DNA of 64,000 bases from Ichthyophis bannanicus (Eukaryota > Chordata > Amphibia > Gymnophiona > Ichthyophiidae). Below are positions 41,880 through 53,544 of the stretch, piece after piece. Positions within the stretch are counted from its first letter, which is position 1. The number at the start of each line of letters is the position of its first letter. The position numbers were made by a program, and so were the translations under genes. The notes below the pieces were generated by a model. That model was not told the origin of the DNA and did not search any database. It worked only from the letters and a program-made list of their open reading frames with translations. The stretch is from positions 1,304,759,519 through 1,304,823,518 of the forward strand of contig CM066033.1 in NCBI GenBank assembly GCA_033557465.1. The letters run 5' to 3'.

Positions 41880-42415
41880 GTCCGTGCACATCAACCTCTA
41901 TTGCACACCAACCTCTATTGCATACATTTCCTTTGGATTTCTGCATCCCAAGTGTTTTTAGATCACTCTGTTGTAAATGTTTGTGTCATCGGCCAAAAGG
42001 CAGACTTTTTCACTCAGCCCTTCTTCAATGTCACTCCAAATACATTGAACAGTATCCCAGGACCGATCCCTGAGGCACACCACTATGCACCTTCCTTTTT
42101 CCTGAGTGAGTTTCATTTACCACCACCTTCTGTTGTCTGTCAGTCAACCAACCAATTTCTGACCCAGTTCACCACCTTAGGACCTATCCCCTGGCTGCTA
42201 TGTTTATTGATAAGCCTCCTATGAGGAACAGTATCAAAGGCTCTGCTGAAATCTAGGTATATCATATCCATCGCATGCCCTTGATCTAGTTCTCTGGTCA
42301 CCCAGTCAAAGAACTCAATCAACATGATATTCCCCTGGTAAAACCATGTTGCTATTACAGAGGTAAGGCTTACCAGCCTGTAGTTTGTCACCTCTTCCCT
42401 ATTACCACTTTTATG
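41880..42415 (-). mobile_element. CR1/Rex1-type LINE fragment (minus)
   Basis: The minus-strand frame 42580-42140 includes NREEVTNYRLVSLTSV, a gap, then NIMLIEFFDWVTRELDQGHA, MIYLDFSRAFDTVPHRRL and VVNWVRNWLVD. The region 42070-41950 continues with fragments of the IFINDIE and FADD area (TFGR-type remains). Heavily decayed. Confidence 0.7.
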
Positions 42416-42465
42416 AAGGGAAGAGGTGACAAACTGTAGGCCAGTAAGCCTTACCTCTGTAGTGG
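42355..42465. repeat. Inverted repeat at the head-to-head LINE junction
   Basis: ACAGAGGTAAGGCTTAC at 42357 and AGGGAAGAGGTGACAAACTG from 42417 belong to arms of about 46 bp (42355-42400 and 42417-42465) around a 16-base spacer. Both arms code for the same RT residues in opposite directions. Confidence 0.8.
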
Positions 42466-42715
42466 GAAAAGTAATGGAGGTGCTCTTGAAAGAAAGAACA
42501 GTGGACTTTCTAGAAACCAATGGATTGCATGATCCGAGGCAACATGGTTTTACCAGGGGAAGATCATGCCAGGACTCCAAAGTTTATATGAGAGAAATAT
42601 TTATTTGCTACAAAGACCCTGTATTAGTGTACTATTCAGACCATTGTTTCTTGTAAACCGCGCTTGATCCTGTGGAAAGCGCGGTATAAAAATGTTTGTT
42701 AAATAAATAAAATAA
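42417..42715 (+). mobile_element. CR1/Rex1-type LINE fragment (plus), then an L2 tail
   Basis: The plus frame at 42426-42620 reads MTNCRPVSLTSVVGKVMEVL, KERTVDFLETN and HGFTRGRSCQDS, the same RT finger segment as the minus copy next to it. From 42645 GTAAACCGCGCTTGATCC and GCGGTATAAAAATG with AAATAAATAAAA is an L2-type tail. Confidence 0.7.
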
Positions 42716-42724
42716 ATAAAACTG

Positions 42725-42930
42725 ACATGGCCGTGTTTTGGAAGTACATGCCTGCATCAGGAGTAATTCCAACAACCATAAAGACAGTAGTCTTAAGGAA
42801 TCTGTGGTAAAAATGCTGCCTTGCAGCTAATCACAGCAGTATGTCCTTAAGACTAGCATAAGATGTCTTGATTTGTGGAATTACCCCTGATGCAGGCATA
42901 TACTGCTGAAACACGGCCATATCGGTTTGT
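42725..42930. other. Pair of hammerhead-like Penelope ends facing each other
   Basis: On the minus strand CTGATGC (42760-42754), then AGGCATGTACTTCC and AAAACACGGCCATGTCAGT. On the plus strand CTGATGC at 42887-42893, then AGGCATATACTGCT, GAAA at 42908-42911 and CACGGCCATATCGGTT. Position A9 of the core is changed to C in both. The 115 bases between contain a further inverted pair (AGTCTTAAGGA at 42788-42798 and TCCTTAAGACT at 42844-42854). Confidence 0.4.
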
Positions 42931-43426
42931 GGCAAATAAATATGTTCCTCATTAAATCTCTGGAGTCCTGGCAGTTTCTTTGCTGTGTTGTTTTTTTCAT
43001 GTGCCCTACATTAATAAAGAAGCAAGAATATGAGCCTTTTATTTTGAATGTCTTTCCCAAGGGGGTAGCAGTTGGGTCCTGTGACATCTGCTGGCATAAC
43101 ATAGGCAGGTAGGATCAACCATGACCTAGAAAACAGATGAGCATCAAGAACTTTGTAAACATTACAGATAAATGTTGTTGTTGTTGTTGTTAAGTGCCAT
43201 CAAGTCGGAGTCGACTCATGGCGACCCTCTGGATAGCTATCCTAAATTGTGTTCGGTCTTGAGTCAGGCGGCTCATTGTTGACAGACTGGTACCCGTAGC
43301 TGCTGTTATTGTCTTGATACATCTCATTGCTGGTCTTCCTCTTTTGCGTTGACCTTCTATCTTGCCAAGCATGATGTCTTTCTCTAATGATCTCTCTCTT
43401 CGCATGATGTGTCCAAAGTATGAAAG

Positions 43427-44830
43427 TCAAAGTCTTGTCATCTGAGCTTCTAAAGAAAGCTTAGGTTTGATCTCCTCTAGTACCGACTGGTTTGTTCTTC
43501 GGGCAGTCCATGGTATACACAGTATTTGCTGCCAGAACCATAATTCAAAGGCATCAATTTTCTTCCTGTCTATCTTTTTCACTGTCCAGCTTTCATATGA
43601 TGTTATTGAAAATACCATGGCTTGAACAAGTCGAATCTTTGTATGGAGAGAGACATCTCTGCTCTTGAGAATCTTATCTAGGTCTTTCATAGCCATTCTG
43701 CCAAGAGCAATGCGTCGTCTGATTTCTTGACTGCTTGTTGCTTCTTTATTGATAGTTGATCCAAGTAGGTTAAAGTTGTTCACGATTTCAATTTCTTCTC
43801 CTTCAACGATGAACCTGTTGATTATGCCAGTTGTCATGATCTTTGTCTTCTTTACATTAAGGTGCAGGCCCATTTTGAGACTATGTTCTTAGATTGTGAG
43901 AAGCAAATGTTTCAGATCATCTTCATTTTCAGCCAGCAATGTGGTATCATCAGCATAGCGAAGGTTGTTGATGAGTCTTCCACCAATCGTCACACCTCTT
44001 TTGTCTTCATACAATCCTGCTTCTCTGATGATTTGTTCTGCATATAAATTAAACAGGTAGGGGGAAAGTATGCAGCCTTGTCTTATACCTTTGCTTATTT
44101 TAAACCATTCTGTTTCTCCTTGTTCCGTTCGAACTGCTGCTTCTTGATCAATGTACAGATTGTGCAAGAGTACGATCAGGTGTTCTGGTATACCCATGCT
44201 TCTTAATGTGGCCCAGAGTTTCTCATGGTTTACACAGTCAAAAGCCTTGCTATAGTCAATAAAACACAAATAGATATCCTTTTGGTATTTAGTGTTTTCA
44301 AGGATCCATCTCACATCCGCAATGATGTCTCTCGTTCCTCGCCCTTTCCTGAACCCTGCTTGCACTTCAGGTAGTTCTTGTTCCAGGTATGGTTGTAGTC
44401 TCTTTTGAATAATCTTCAGTAGAATCTTGCTGGCATGTGGGATCAGAGCGATTGTGCAATAATTTCCACAGTCCGTTGGATCACCTTTCTTTAGTATTGG
44501 TATAAACACAGATCTTTTCCAGTCAGTTGGCCATGATGTTGTCTTCCATATTTCTTGGCAGAGCCTTGTAAGTACGGTAACAGCTGCATCAGATTGCTGC
44601 AATACTTCTATGGGAATGCTATCAATGCCTGGTGCTTTGTTCTTTGATAAGGCTTTCAATGCTGCTTCAACTTCTTCTTTCATCACCAATGGTTCCCGAT
44701 CATAAGGTACAGGTTGAAACGGCTGTTGGTCCACTTGATCTTTATCATATAAAAACTCTGTATATTCCTTCCACCTTTTCTTGATCTTCTCAGCATCATT
44801 CAACATAGAACCTTGAGCATCTTGTAACAT
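43427..44830 (-). pseudogene. RTE reverse transcriptase, broken
   Basis: The frame 44830-43889 gives KALSKNKAPGIDSIPIEVLQ, FIPILKKGDPTDCGNYCTIA, AGFRKGRGTRDIIADVRWIL, LCFIDYSKAFDCVNHEKLW, KGIRQGCILSPYLFNLYAE and INNLRYADDTTLLAE (catalytic YADD). A frameshift near 43889 leads to 43873-43427: GLHLNVKKTKIMTTG, FNLLGSTINKEATSSQEIRR and SWTVKKIDRKKIDAFELW. The last part (to 43190) has ERSLEKDIMLGKIEGQRKRG. RT domains are complete in order but in three frames. Confidence 0.85.
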
Positions 44831-45040
44831 TCCAATTCGAGGCTGGAACGTTTTCTTTAACTCTCGTAGCTTTAGGAAAGCCGATCTTGTTCTTCCTCTA
44901 ATAGTTTCTGCTTCTATTTCCTTGCATGCATCATTGTAGTACTTTTCCTTGTCCTGTCTTGCTGCACGTTGGAAATCTCTGAGTTCTGTTATTGTCTTTC
45001 TTTCTCCTCTGGCTTTAGCTTCTCTGCGTTTCTGGGCAAT

Positions 45041-45987
45041 TTACAGAGTTTCTTCCATCATCCATTTTGGCCGTTTTTGCTTTTTCACCTTTTGTAGAGA
45101 CTTCTTGCTTTCATCCAACACAACCTTCTTGATGTCATTCCATAACTCTTCTGGAGCTCTGTCATTTGTATCTAAAGCAGCAAATTGATTTTGCAGGCAG
45201 TCTTTAAATTCCAGTGGTATATTCTCAAGGTCATATTTTGCTGCATTCATGAGTGGTTTGCTCTTTTTCAACTTTAGCTTGAGTTTGCATACTAGTAGTT
45301 GATGATCTGTACCACAGTCAGCTCCAGGTTTTGTCTTTGTTGATGTTATAGAACTTTTCCATCGGTTGACTTCCACAGATGTAGTCAATTTGATTTTTAT
45401 ACAATCCATTGGGTGAAGTCCATGTGTACAGTCGCCGCTTGTGTTGATGGAAGAAGGTGTTTGAGATGAGTAGATCGTTGGTCTTGCAGAATTCTATCAG
45501 TCTTTCTCCAGCTTCATTTCTGTTGCCAAGTCCATATTTTCCAACTACTTTGCCTTCTTCTTTGTTGCCAACTTTTGTGTTCCAGTCACCCATGACTATC
45601 AGGATATCCTGTTTGCATGTTCTGTCAATTTCAGCTTGTACTTGTTCATAGAAGTCTTCAATTTCATTCTCTTCTGCAGCTGTTGTTGGGGCATATACTT
45701 GAATTATAGTTGTGTTGATAGGCATTCCTCGTAGACAAATAGAGATTAAGCGTTCGCTGACTGCATTATATTTCATTACAGTTCTTGCAAGTTTCTTCTT
45801 TATTATAAATGCAACACCATTTCTTCTTTGAATCGACAGCACTTAACAACAACAGACCATGTGATCATCTGATGCAAAGTGCCCGATGCCAGTCCATTTC
45901 TGTTTGCTGACACCCAACAGATCAAGTTGTACACGTTCCATTTCATTCTTGACCACCTCCAACTTCTCTTGGTTCATGCTTCGTACG
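45041..45987 (-). pseudogene. RTE endonuclease region, broken
   Basis: The part next to the 5' edge reads VRSMNQEKLEVVKNEMERV, LDLLGVSKQKWTGIGHF and SDDHMV. After a junction near 45842 it continues QRRNGVAFIIKKKLARTV, IIQVYAPTTAAEENEIED, ILIVMGDWNTKVG (catalytic GDWN) and LYTWTSPNGLYKNQIDYICG, then a frameshift near 45320-45410 and a linker (KKSKPLMNAAKYDLEN, PRAPEELWN-like). The SDH motif region is at GADCGTDHQLLVCKL. The usual CGxE segment between DDHMV and RRNGVA is missing and replaced by a GTTGTTGTTAAGTGC patch. Confidence 0.8.
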
Positions 45988-45999
45988 TTACAGATAAAT

Positions 46000-47998
46000 A
46001 CCAGGTATATATTGTAGTGGGTTAATGACCGCAGCTTTATTAACAATAGTGTAACATCAACATGCCTAACCAGAGCAACTCTAGCCAATTTCTTGAGTCA
46101 GTGACCCTTCCATGCCAGTGCTAGCTAGGGAACTTATCAATTGCAGATACACTGGTGGCTCACTATACTCCTAAGCTATGTCTCCATTATGCTAGTTGAC
46201 TTGTGTTTCATTTTCCATGGCACCATAGCATCCCTAGTGCCACCATGCTAGGCACCACTGTGGTGAGTTCAGGCTTGATCTCACTACTTATTCATGCCAT
46301 TATTATCCACCTGCTGATGGTGATCTGAATGTCCATGTTCTGTTTATCTCTGGTGCTGTGCCATAGACCCAGGGTAATCTCTCAATAAGCTTAATTAGGA
46401 AATAGACCCTCTAAGGCCTCTTGAAAGTCATTCAACAAAACGTCCTGGGCTATGTCTGATAAATGGATCTTGTCCCTATCAAAAAATCTGGGGGATATCT
46501 ACCAAAGCCCCCTTGTGCTGAATACTTAGACTACCATATCCCTGCTTCTGTATACTGATTTGGTGGTTAATTTTCTTTAGACTTCTGTTCCAGAGTTTGG
46601 AGCCAGTCCAGCACAATCTGGGAAAAGGGTCCTGTACGTGAAGAAGAATAGTTGATAACTCAGCAAGATCCTTCTTTATGCAGCTGCAAGTTGTTTATAG
46701 GATAAGTCATTCCCTTTCAGATGGATAACGATAGCTATGGGGGTGGTAAATAGTCCAGTTGTTGTTAATAAATGGGAGTAGCTGGTACCATCACATTCCA
46801 CTTTTTACCAGCCACTGAACTTGCACTTGTTTGGTAACCATGCACAGGTGTGGGCCCAGGGGTCACTGGACAGCTCTTTCACTTGCCCAAAGGACAAAAA
46901 GTGTCCTGCTTTTACAGACTATCCTTTGCCATTGACGCAAGTGTAAAGAGACAAAAATTGCTATAGATATATATATAGGGACACCACTAACATGCATGCT
47001 CTGGACGGATGTAACCCTTATATGCTATAGAATGCCAGCACCCTAAATGTGGAATAGTATTGACAGGCATTCTGATCTGCGCCATAGATGTTGATGTGCT
47101 GATTTAGAAAGAATGTGTTCCAAAGTGAGAAGGCTTGAATCCCAAGGTGGTGAAAGTTTGCCTGAAGACTGTGGAAAATTGATATCTTATTAGCGGGGTC
47201 AAATCAGAGTGTATGAGTAGCTGTGTAGAGCTGGAAAGGCACAAGACCAGGTAGTTGCATATACCAGTTATGGGACATGTCGACAGCTGTGGGATGGCAG
47301 ATAAGGTTAGGACCTGGCTTTTCCTCATTGGTCAGGCTTTGAGCATGCAGTTGTGATCCTAACTCTTTGTGCCTCTATGGTTATGTCACGTAATCTCAGG
47401 CCCTAGTGGTTTTCTCTTTTTTGATTAGGTGACTAGTTCACCAACTCTCAGTTCAATAAAAATTGCTAAACAGAAGAAAGCCCTGAACAAGATAGTTTCA
47501 TATTTGTTGGCTGAAGCTAAATAAGTCTACAGTTCCCAGCTGTTGTATTGTCTGTCTTGACTAGATTGTACTCTACATCAACAGGGCATCCCGATTTTAT
47601 TTGCCTGAAATGCAGTGCCGTGTCTTAAAAAAACTGCTGCTGGACTCCTGTGAGTTTAGGTTAAAAGTTGCCAACTCCAGTGGGTTAAATCTGAGTTTGA
47701 AAATTATCAAGACTCAGAGTCGTCGGGACAACAGGCAAGATAAGAGGCTTTTTGGCAGTCTTTCTGTTTGGACCTCGTCATTAAACATGGAATACAAGGG
47801 GAAGTAAGATTTTTTAATACATTATGGTGAAGGTTTCACTAATTTATGGTGTTTTTGCCTATGTTTTGAAAGCTCTGATTGTGGCTTTTTAATTTGAGTA
47901 AAATGGAAGTTTAGCATCAAGAGGTAGTTGTATCCTCACGGCATATCTTCCAACATTAACACTTACACACACATTTGCTCACTTTTTCATCTGACAAT
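46000..47998. other. Long stretch without recognisable gene or repeat
   Basis: About 2 kb of ordinary AT-leaning DNA. It has an AT run at 46968-46978 and no long open frames. The frame at 47601-47807 is short and shows no domain. It may be unique intergenic DNA. Confidence 0.4.
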
Positions 47999-47999
47999 A

Positions 48000-48229
48000 C
48001 TCACCTCTGATAAAACCATGCTACCTTAAATTCCGTAATCAATCACCACTGAGATCAGACTAACCGCCCTGTAGTTTCCAACCTCTTCCTCACTTCTGCT
48101 TTGTGGAGAGGAGCCACATCTGCCTGTTTCCAGTCCTTTGGGACCACTCACGACTCTAAGAAAGCTTTGAAGATGTTGGACAGCGGACCTGCAAAAACTT
48201 CCCAAGTTCCTTCAGTACCCTTGGATGTA
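48000..48229 (-). mobile_element. CR1/Rex1-type LINE fragment
   Basis: The minus strand gives EGTWEVFAGPLSNIFKAFLE, then VVPKDWKQADVAPLHKAE and a finger region like that at 16800. It abuts the Penelope piece at about 48230. Confidence 0.65.
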
Positions 48230-50260
48230 TATAAGGCTACCATGTCTAAAGTCACAAGAAACCATTCGGTCGGTGGTAAATCCAATGATTGTAAGCATCG
48301 CAAAAAATGAGTAGAATCACGAAGAAAAGATTGTACTAAGGCCGCCTCCCCCCGAAGAAACACATCGCAAAACTTGGAAAGCGGCTCCAAGACCGATCCC
48401 CGACACGATATGATAGGGCGACCCGGAGGATCCTGTAAGGACTTGCAGATTTTTGGCACAAAATATATAACAGGTATTTTTGGATGGGGGTTGTAAAGAA
48501 ACCGCAATTCACGTGAAGTAATCCAACCTTTCAAAAATGACGACATTAGTAGGGAGTGAATCTCACCTTTTAAGTTCCCCGTAGGGGAACAGCACAAGCA
48601 GAGACTAGCAGGCAGGCAGTCTTCAACTCGTTCAAAATGCTGCTGCCCGTTTTATTACTTTATCCCCTCTTCGTTCTCATGTCTCTCCCTGTCTTCTTTC
48701 CTTACATTGGCTCCCTATCAAGTTTCAGTTCATGTTTAAATTACTCATCCTTGCGCACAAGGCTCTTTTCTCTGACTCTCCCCAGTATTTAGCTAACATT
48801 ATTCATCTTCAGCCCTCTCCCCGTCTTCTCCGGTCTGCCCATGGTAACCGCCTCTTTCTTCCCTCACCCACTCAGGCCCGCCTCGAATCCACCCGACACT
48901 CTGCTTTCTTTTTTCTATGTCCCGCCCTCTGGAACTCTCTTCCCCTACCTCTTCGCTTAGAACTATCCTACACTCGTTTTAAAGCCCTCCTCAAGACCCA
49001 CCTTTTCTGTCAAGCGTTCGATCTCCCTCCCCCTATTGATGATGTTTTCCCCCCCTAGTTCCCTATTTCTTCTCCCCCCCTACTTCCTTCTGTTCTTCCC
49101 CTTACTGATGGTGTTTGTCCCCCTAGTCTCGCCCCCCATTCCATCTATATCTGGCTCGTGTTTCCCCCTCCCCTCCCCATTCCTTTTTGATCCGTCCTAT
49201 TTTTAAGTTATTATTTTTATTGTTTTTACATTTTTATTGTTTTTACATTTTTATTTTATAAGTTTTATTGTCTTACTGTTTTGCTTTCTCTTTATTCTTT
49301 GCTATTTCTCTTGCTGTTCTATTATTTTTTGGCGTTCTTTTCTCTCCTTCCTTTCTCAGCAGCTGTCACTTTTTATGATTGTACACCGCCCTGACGCTTC
49401 GGCCTGGGCGGTCTATCAAGTGTTTTAATAAAGATAAAGAAAGATAAAGATCAGCCCCCAACTTAACATAAATCTGCTCATCTGACACATGTGCCCTCAA
49501 TTTTGAAAGGTATGTGGCAGTATCCCATAGTACAATTGCGCCCCCCTTATCCGCATTGCGGATCGTAACCGAAGGATCACGAGAAAGTTCATCAAGACAT
49601 CTCAACTCAGACCTTGTTATATTCGAACGCCATTTCTCAAATCTTTTCTCAACCAGTTCTAAATCTCTCAACACCAACGATTGAAAGGTCGCAATTGTCG
49701 GGTCAGGCGCTCCCGGTGGAAGCCATTTAGAAACCGGTCCCACCACTGATGGATCAATTCGTTCAAGCTGGCTGTCCTCAAAATATCGTCGAACATACAG
49801 ATGGCGAAAAAGTTTTTGTAAAGCTACACGCATATCAAACGGGTCATAGGCCACCGTAGGTACAAAAGAAAGACCCAAATTGAGGAGGTGCTCACCTGAG
49901 GGGTCCAAAGGACGGTTAGTCAAATTAACTACTAGGGATTTTGGGACTGTCGAGCCCGTTGCCGAGTGACCGGGGGGTCCATCTCCCGATAGTAATCGCC
50001 CCCCCTCCGTGGGCGATGTCCACGAGTCCCATCCCCCTGAAAAACCTGCCGGTTCTTCTTCTGCTGTTTTGACACAGACGATTCATCCTCAGTATCCTCC
50101 GATGAGCCTTGAAAGGTAACACATTTGCCCGTAGTGGCCCCTCCAGCCCCTTCCTCAGGGTCATACATCCAACGGTAAACCCGCCCGGAATCATAATCAG
50201 CGTTATCACGGGAAAACTTACCCGTCTTAAAAGATCTTAAATAGTCCGAAAAGCCCTTCA
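48230..50260 (-). mobile_element. Penelope-like element, N-terminal half (minus), split by an L2 insertion
   Basis: Read leftwards from 50260, the piece begins with a charged N-terminal part (FGWGLKGFSDYLRSFKTG, RPRRGGDYYREMD). It then has the Penelope block TNRPLDPSGEHLLNLGLSF, ELRCLDELSRDPSVTIRNAD and YVKLGAD, then the L2 at 49447-48600. It resumes with REIHS-like NLKGEIHSLLMSS, ELRFLYNPHPKIPVIYFVPK, RPIISCRGSVLEPLSKFCD and TEWFLVTLDMVALYTS. The last part duplicates 50262-50526 in inverted form. A stop lies near 49925. Confidence 0.8.
48600..49447 (+). mobile_element. L2-type LINE 3' part inserted in the Penelope copy
   Basis: Plus-strand frames read QNAAARFITLSPLRSHVS, CLLSLHWLPIKFQFMFKLL, ILAHKALFSDSPQYLA and PALWNSLPLPLRLELSYTRF, with ORF 48732-49058 open. 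The end has TGTACACCGCCCTGACGC and GGGCGGTCTATCAAGTG and then a (GATAAA)n tail at 49430-49448. Penelope coding sequence resumes on both sides. Confidence 0.8.
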
Positions 50261-52200
50261 ACCCCCATCCAAAAATACCTGTTATATATTTTGTGCCAAA
50301 AATCCACAAGTCCTTACAGGATCCTCCGGGTTGCCCTATCATATCGTGTCGGGGATTGGTCTTGGAGCCGCTTTCCAAGTTTTGCGATGTGTTTCTTCGG
50401 GGGGAGGCGGCCTTAGTACAATCTCTTCTTCGTGATTCTACTCATTTTTTGTGATGCTTACAATCATTGGATTTACCACCGACTGAATGGTTTCTTGTGA
50501 CTTTAGACGTGGTAGCCTTATATACTAATGTGGCCCAGGATGAGGCAATCCATTTACTTCATTCCAAATTCACACAGGTTCCAGTGCGGCTTCCGAAAGA
50601 ATTTTTGATGACATTGATTACATTGGTGCTCACCCGTAATTATTTTTTGTTTGCGGGTGAATTTTTCCAACAGGTACTAGGGATTGCCATGGGAGCCACC
50701 GTGGCCCCTTCGATTGCCACTTTATATATGGCTGACATAGAAGATCGATACATCTTTACCTCTGAACATTTTGTGCATGTGGCTATTTGGAAAAGATTTC
50801 TTGATGACATCTTTTTTGTCTGGACGTCGGACCAAGCCTCTTTAAATGATTTTATATGTTGGCTGAACACCATTAAGACCCGCATCCAGTACACTACGCA
50901 CATTGCTTTGGACAAAGTGGAATTTCTTGATATGGTGGTCTACCGCGAGGGAACTGCTTTAGTGACCACCTTATATCGGAAACCGGTACAGCGGAATAGT
51001 TTATTGAATTATGGGAGTTTCCATCCTGAACACCTACGTAAAGGTCTCCCATTTGGCCAGTTTCTACGATTCGACGGTTGTGCACTTCAGTTTCGCAATA
51101 CCGTTATCATGCGCGGGATTTATGGCACAGACTTGTCTCTAAAGGTTATCCGACGTCGGTTATTTCTCAAGCTTACCAGCGGGCATTGTATTCCCATCGT
51201 GAATGGTATTTGGAAACTGATCAGCCTCTGGTGGCCTCTTCAAGTTCTACTTCGGATTGTGTCACTGGGGTTTTACCTTATATGACCCATACGGAGGTGA
51301 TTACTTCTATTCTTTAAAAACATTGGTCAGTGTTATCCTTGTGTTCTAGTTTGGATAAACCCTTGCGCATTGCTTACTCACAGGGTCGAAATTTACGTGA
51401 TCGCTTGGTGAAATCTACTATTTTGCCGGACCGGCCACCATTGCCTGAGAGCCGTTCGGGTTCACATAAAGCGTGCACTGCCTGCAAATACTGCTCTACT
51501 ACACTTTCTGGCTTTGAGTGGACTGATTTGGTTGGTCGTGTTTTCTATCGTAGGTGGCAGACCACTTGTGCTTCATGCTTCGTGATCTATGTGCTGATGT
51601 GCCCCTGCCCGAAATGGTATGTTGGGAGTACCACCCGGATGGTACGAGTCCGGTTGGGGGAGCATGCTTCACGCCTTCGGCAAGCAATTTTGACTGCTCC
51701 AATAGTGCAGCATTGCCAGGATTTTCATCATGATTTTGATCAATTGAGATGGACCGTGATAGAACATGTGCCATTGGATCCTAAGGGAGGAGATCGCCAA
51801 TCTCGTTTACGTAGACTGGAACATTGTTGGATTTACAAATTGTGGACTATTTCCCCTAATGGACTGAATCGAGATATTGAATGGTTGGACTTCTGATTTG
51901 CTCCACGACCGTAGCCACAGGGGATCCCGTGATGAGTGGGGTTTTCCCTATGGGCTATTGGTCCTCTCCTTATGGGCGTTCCTATAATTGGCCTCTTTTT
52001 GAACAGATATCCCTGACGTCACCGGCCAATACCTTGGCGTTTTTTGTCGGTTTGGCTGAAAGGATGGACGCACTTTTCTACATCGTGGGCACTTGACACA
52101 GAGGCTTCAGCTTTGAAACGTGCACGTCGTGTGTGATCGATCAGCTAAGTGTGTTTTTTTTCATTTTTGCAAATAGAGGAACATATTTAAAGCAGTTTTG
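50258..52200 (+). mobile_element. Penelope-like element, RT and GIY-YIG half (plus)
   Basis: It starts inside the RT at PHPKIPVIYFVP-type sequence, continues through RT and nuclease to the stop near 51896, and has about 300 bp of 3' region with AATAAAAACGATTAAAAGGG near 52201. It is head-to-head with the minus piece at 48230-50260. A weak hammerhead-like hairpin (AGAGGCTTCAGCTTTGAAAC) lies at 52099-52118. Transcription start and ends are not identified. Confidence 0.8.
50290..51896 (+). pseudogene. Penelope reverse transcriptase and GIY-YIG endonuclease, broken
   Basis: RT motifs: VTLDVVALYTNV, LGIAMGATVAPSIATLYMAD and KRFLDDIFFVW, which carries the catalytic DD. These are followed by VEFLDMVVYREG and LYRKPVQRNSLLNYGSFHP, all typical of Penelope/Neptune-like RTs. 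A frameshift near 51080 leads to RLVSKGYPTSVISQAYQRAL and a stop at 51315-51317; after it KPLRIAYSQGRNLRDRLVKS and a zinc-binding CTACKYC precede the nuclease CPCPKWYVGSTTRMVRVRLG EHASRL-type block (GIY-YIG with YVG). The end is HCWIYKLWTISPNGLNRDI. Penelope elements use this nuclease for integration. Two frameshifts/stops disable it. Confidence 0.85.
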
Positions 52201-52411
52201 AATAAAAACGATTAAAAGGGGCATGTACTGCGTGGGAGTACGTGGATTCTCCTCTTCCTCTTGCGTTTTATGCCCGACAAAAATTGAATTGGTTTCTGTT
52301 TTTGGGGATTAAGGTATTCTCTATCATTTTGATTGTGTTTTTTTGGAATACCGGTTTGCTGGGTTTTGTATTTTGGTTTTATAGTTACAGCTTTTTGTTT
52401 TCCTCTACACT

Positions 52412-52725
52412 CTCCTCCCAACTCTCCCTTCCTTGTTTTCCCTTTCCCCTTTCCCTCCTCCTCCCCCTTCCCCCTTCCTCTTTGCTCCTGTTCCCCCTCC
52501 TTCCCCTTTCCCCTTCCCTCCTCCTTTTCCCCTCTCCCCCTCCCTCCCCTCTCCCTTCCCCCTTCCCCTTCCCCTCTTTCCCCCTCTCCTTTTCCCCCTT
52601 TCCTCCCTCCTCCTTTCTCCATCCCCATTTCTCCCCTCTCCCTTCTCTTCCCCCCTTTTCTCTTCTCCTCCTCCCTTCCCTTTTCCCCTTCCCCCCTTTT
52701 GCTTTTGTTCCCCCCTTTTTTTTAT
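52412..52725. repeat. Polypyrimidine tract of about 310 bp
   Basis: Almost pure C/T with irregular CCCTTT, CCTCC and CCCCTTCC units and no clear period. Open frames on both strands here (Pro/Ser-rich or Gly/Lys-rich) are products of composition. It could form triplex DNA. Confidence 0.85.
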
Positions 52726-52749
52726 CCTGCATAGTATATGTATATGACA

Positions 52750-53541
52750 CACCACATTAGGAACCAACACCCAGGAAAAAGACTTAGGCATCATTGTGGA
52801 TAACATGTTGAAACCCTACGCCCAGTGTTCAGTGGTGGCCAAGAAGACAAATAGAATGCTAGGAATGATAAGGAAAGGAATGGAAAATAAAACAAAGGAT
52901 ATTATAATGCCTCTGTATCGTTCCATGGTGCGACTACACCTTGCATATTGTGTGCAATCTGGTCGCCGTATCTTAAAAAGGATATAGCGTTATTAAAAAA
53001 GATACAGAGAAGAGCCACCAAAATGGTAGAGGGATGGAAGGATACTCCTATGAAGAGAGGCTAAAAAGGTTAGGGCTCTTCAACCTGGAAAAGAGACGGC
53101 TGAGGGGAGATAAAATAGAAGTCTATAAATTAATGAATGGAGTGGAACCGGTAAACGTACATTGATTGTTTACTCCATCAAAATATAGAAAGACTAGGGG
53201 ACATGCAATGAAGCTACAGTATAACCTATTTAAGACTAGCAAGAGAAAATATTTTTTCACTCAATGTGTAATCAAACTCTGGAATTCGTTACTGGAGGAT
53301 GTAGCTGTTAGTGTAGCTGGGTTTAAAAAAGGTTTGGATTAGTTCCTGGAGGAAAGGTCTATAAGCCATTATTAAAGGGGACCCGGGAAATCCACTGCTT
53401 GCCTCAATTGTGGAACCTGTGTCCTTTGGGGAAGCTGCTAGGTACTTGTGACCTAGATTGGCCACAGTTGGAAACAGGATACTGGGCTTGATGGACCTTG
53501 GTCTGACCCAGTATGGCATATCTTATGTTCTTATGTTCTAA
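52750..53541 (+). mobile_element. CR1/Rex1-type LINE (family B), 3' part
   Basis: It starts within TLGTNTQEKDLGIIVDNML, continues [39 protein letters not shown] in a shifted frame, and the [19 protein letters not shown] segment. It ends with CTGGGCTTGATGGACCTTGG and TATCTTATGTTCTTATG. Several frameshifts. Confidence 0.8.
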
Positions 53542-53544
53542 TTT

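Larger units (their letters stand above)
43174..45987 (-). mobile_element. RTE-clade LINE, nearly full length, with 12-bp target duplication
   Basis: Flanks TTACAGATAAAT at 43162-43173 and 45988-45999 are identical. From the right it encodes an apurinic endonuclease and then reverse transcriptase, ending in the GTTGTT-rich 3' end (43175-43200). It belongs with the fragments at 882 and 17435. Several frameshifts have inactivated it. The 5' edge falls in the first endonuclease motif. Confidence 0.85.

Noticed and set aside
52212..52806. Several long Pro/Ser/Phe or Gly/Lys/Glu-rich frames
   Set aside because: They lie in the polypyrimidine tract; openness follows from base composition on both strands.
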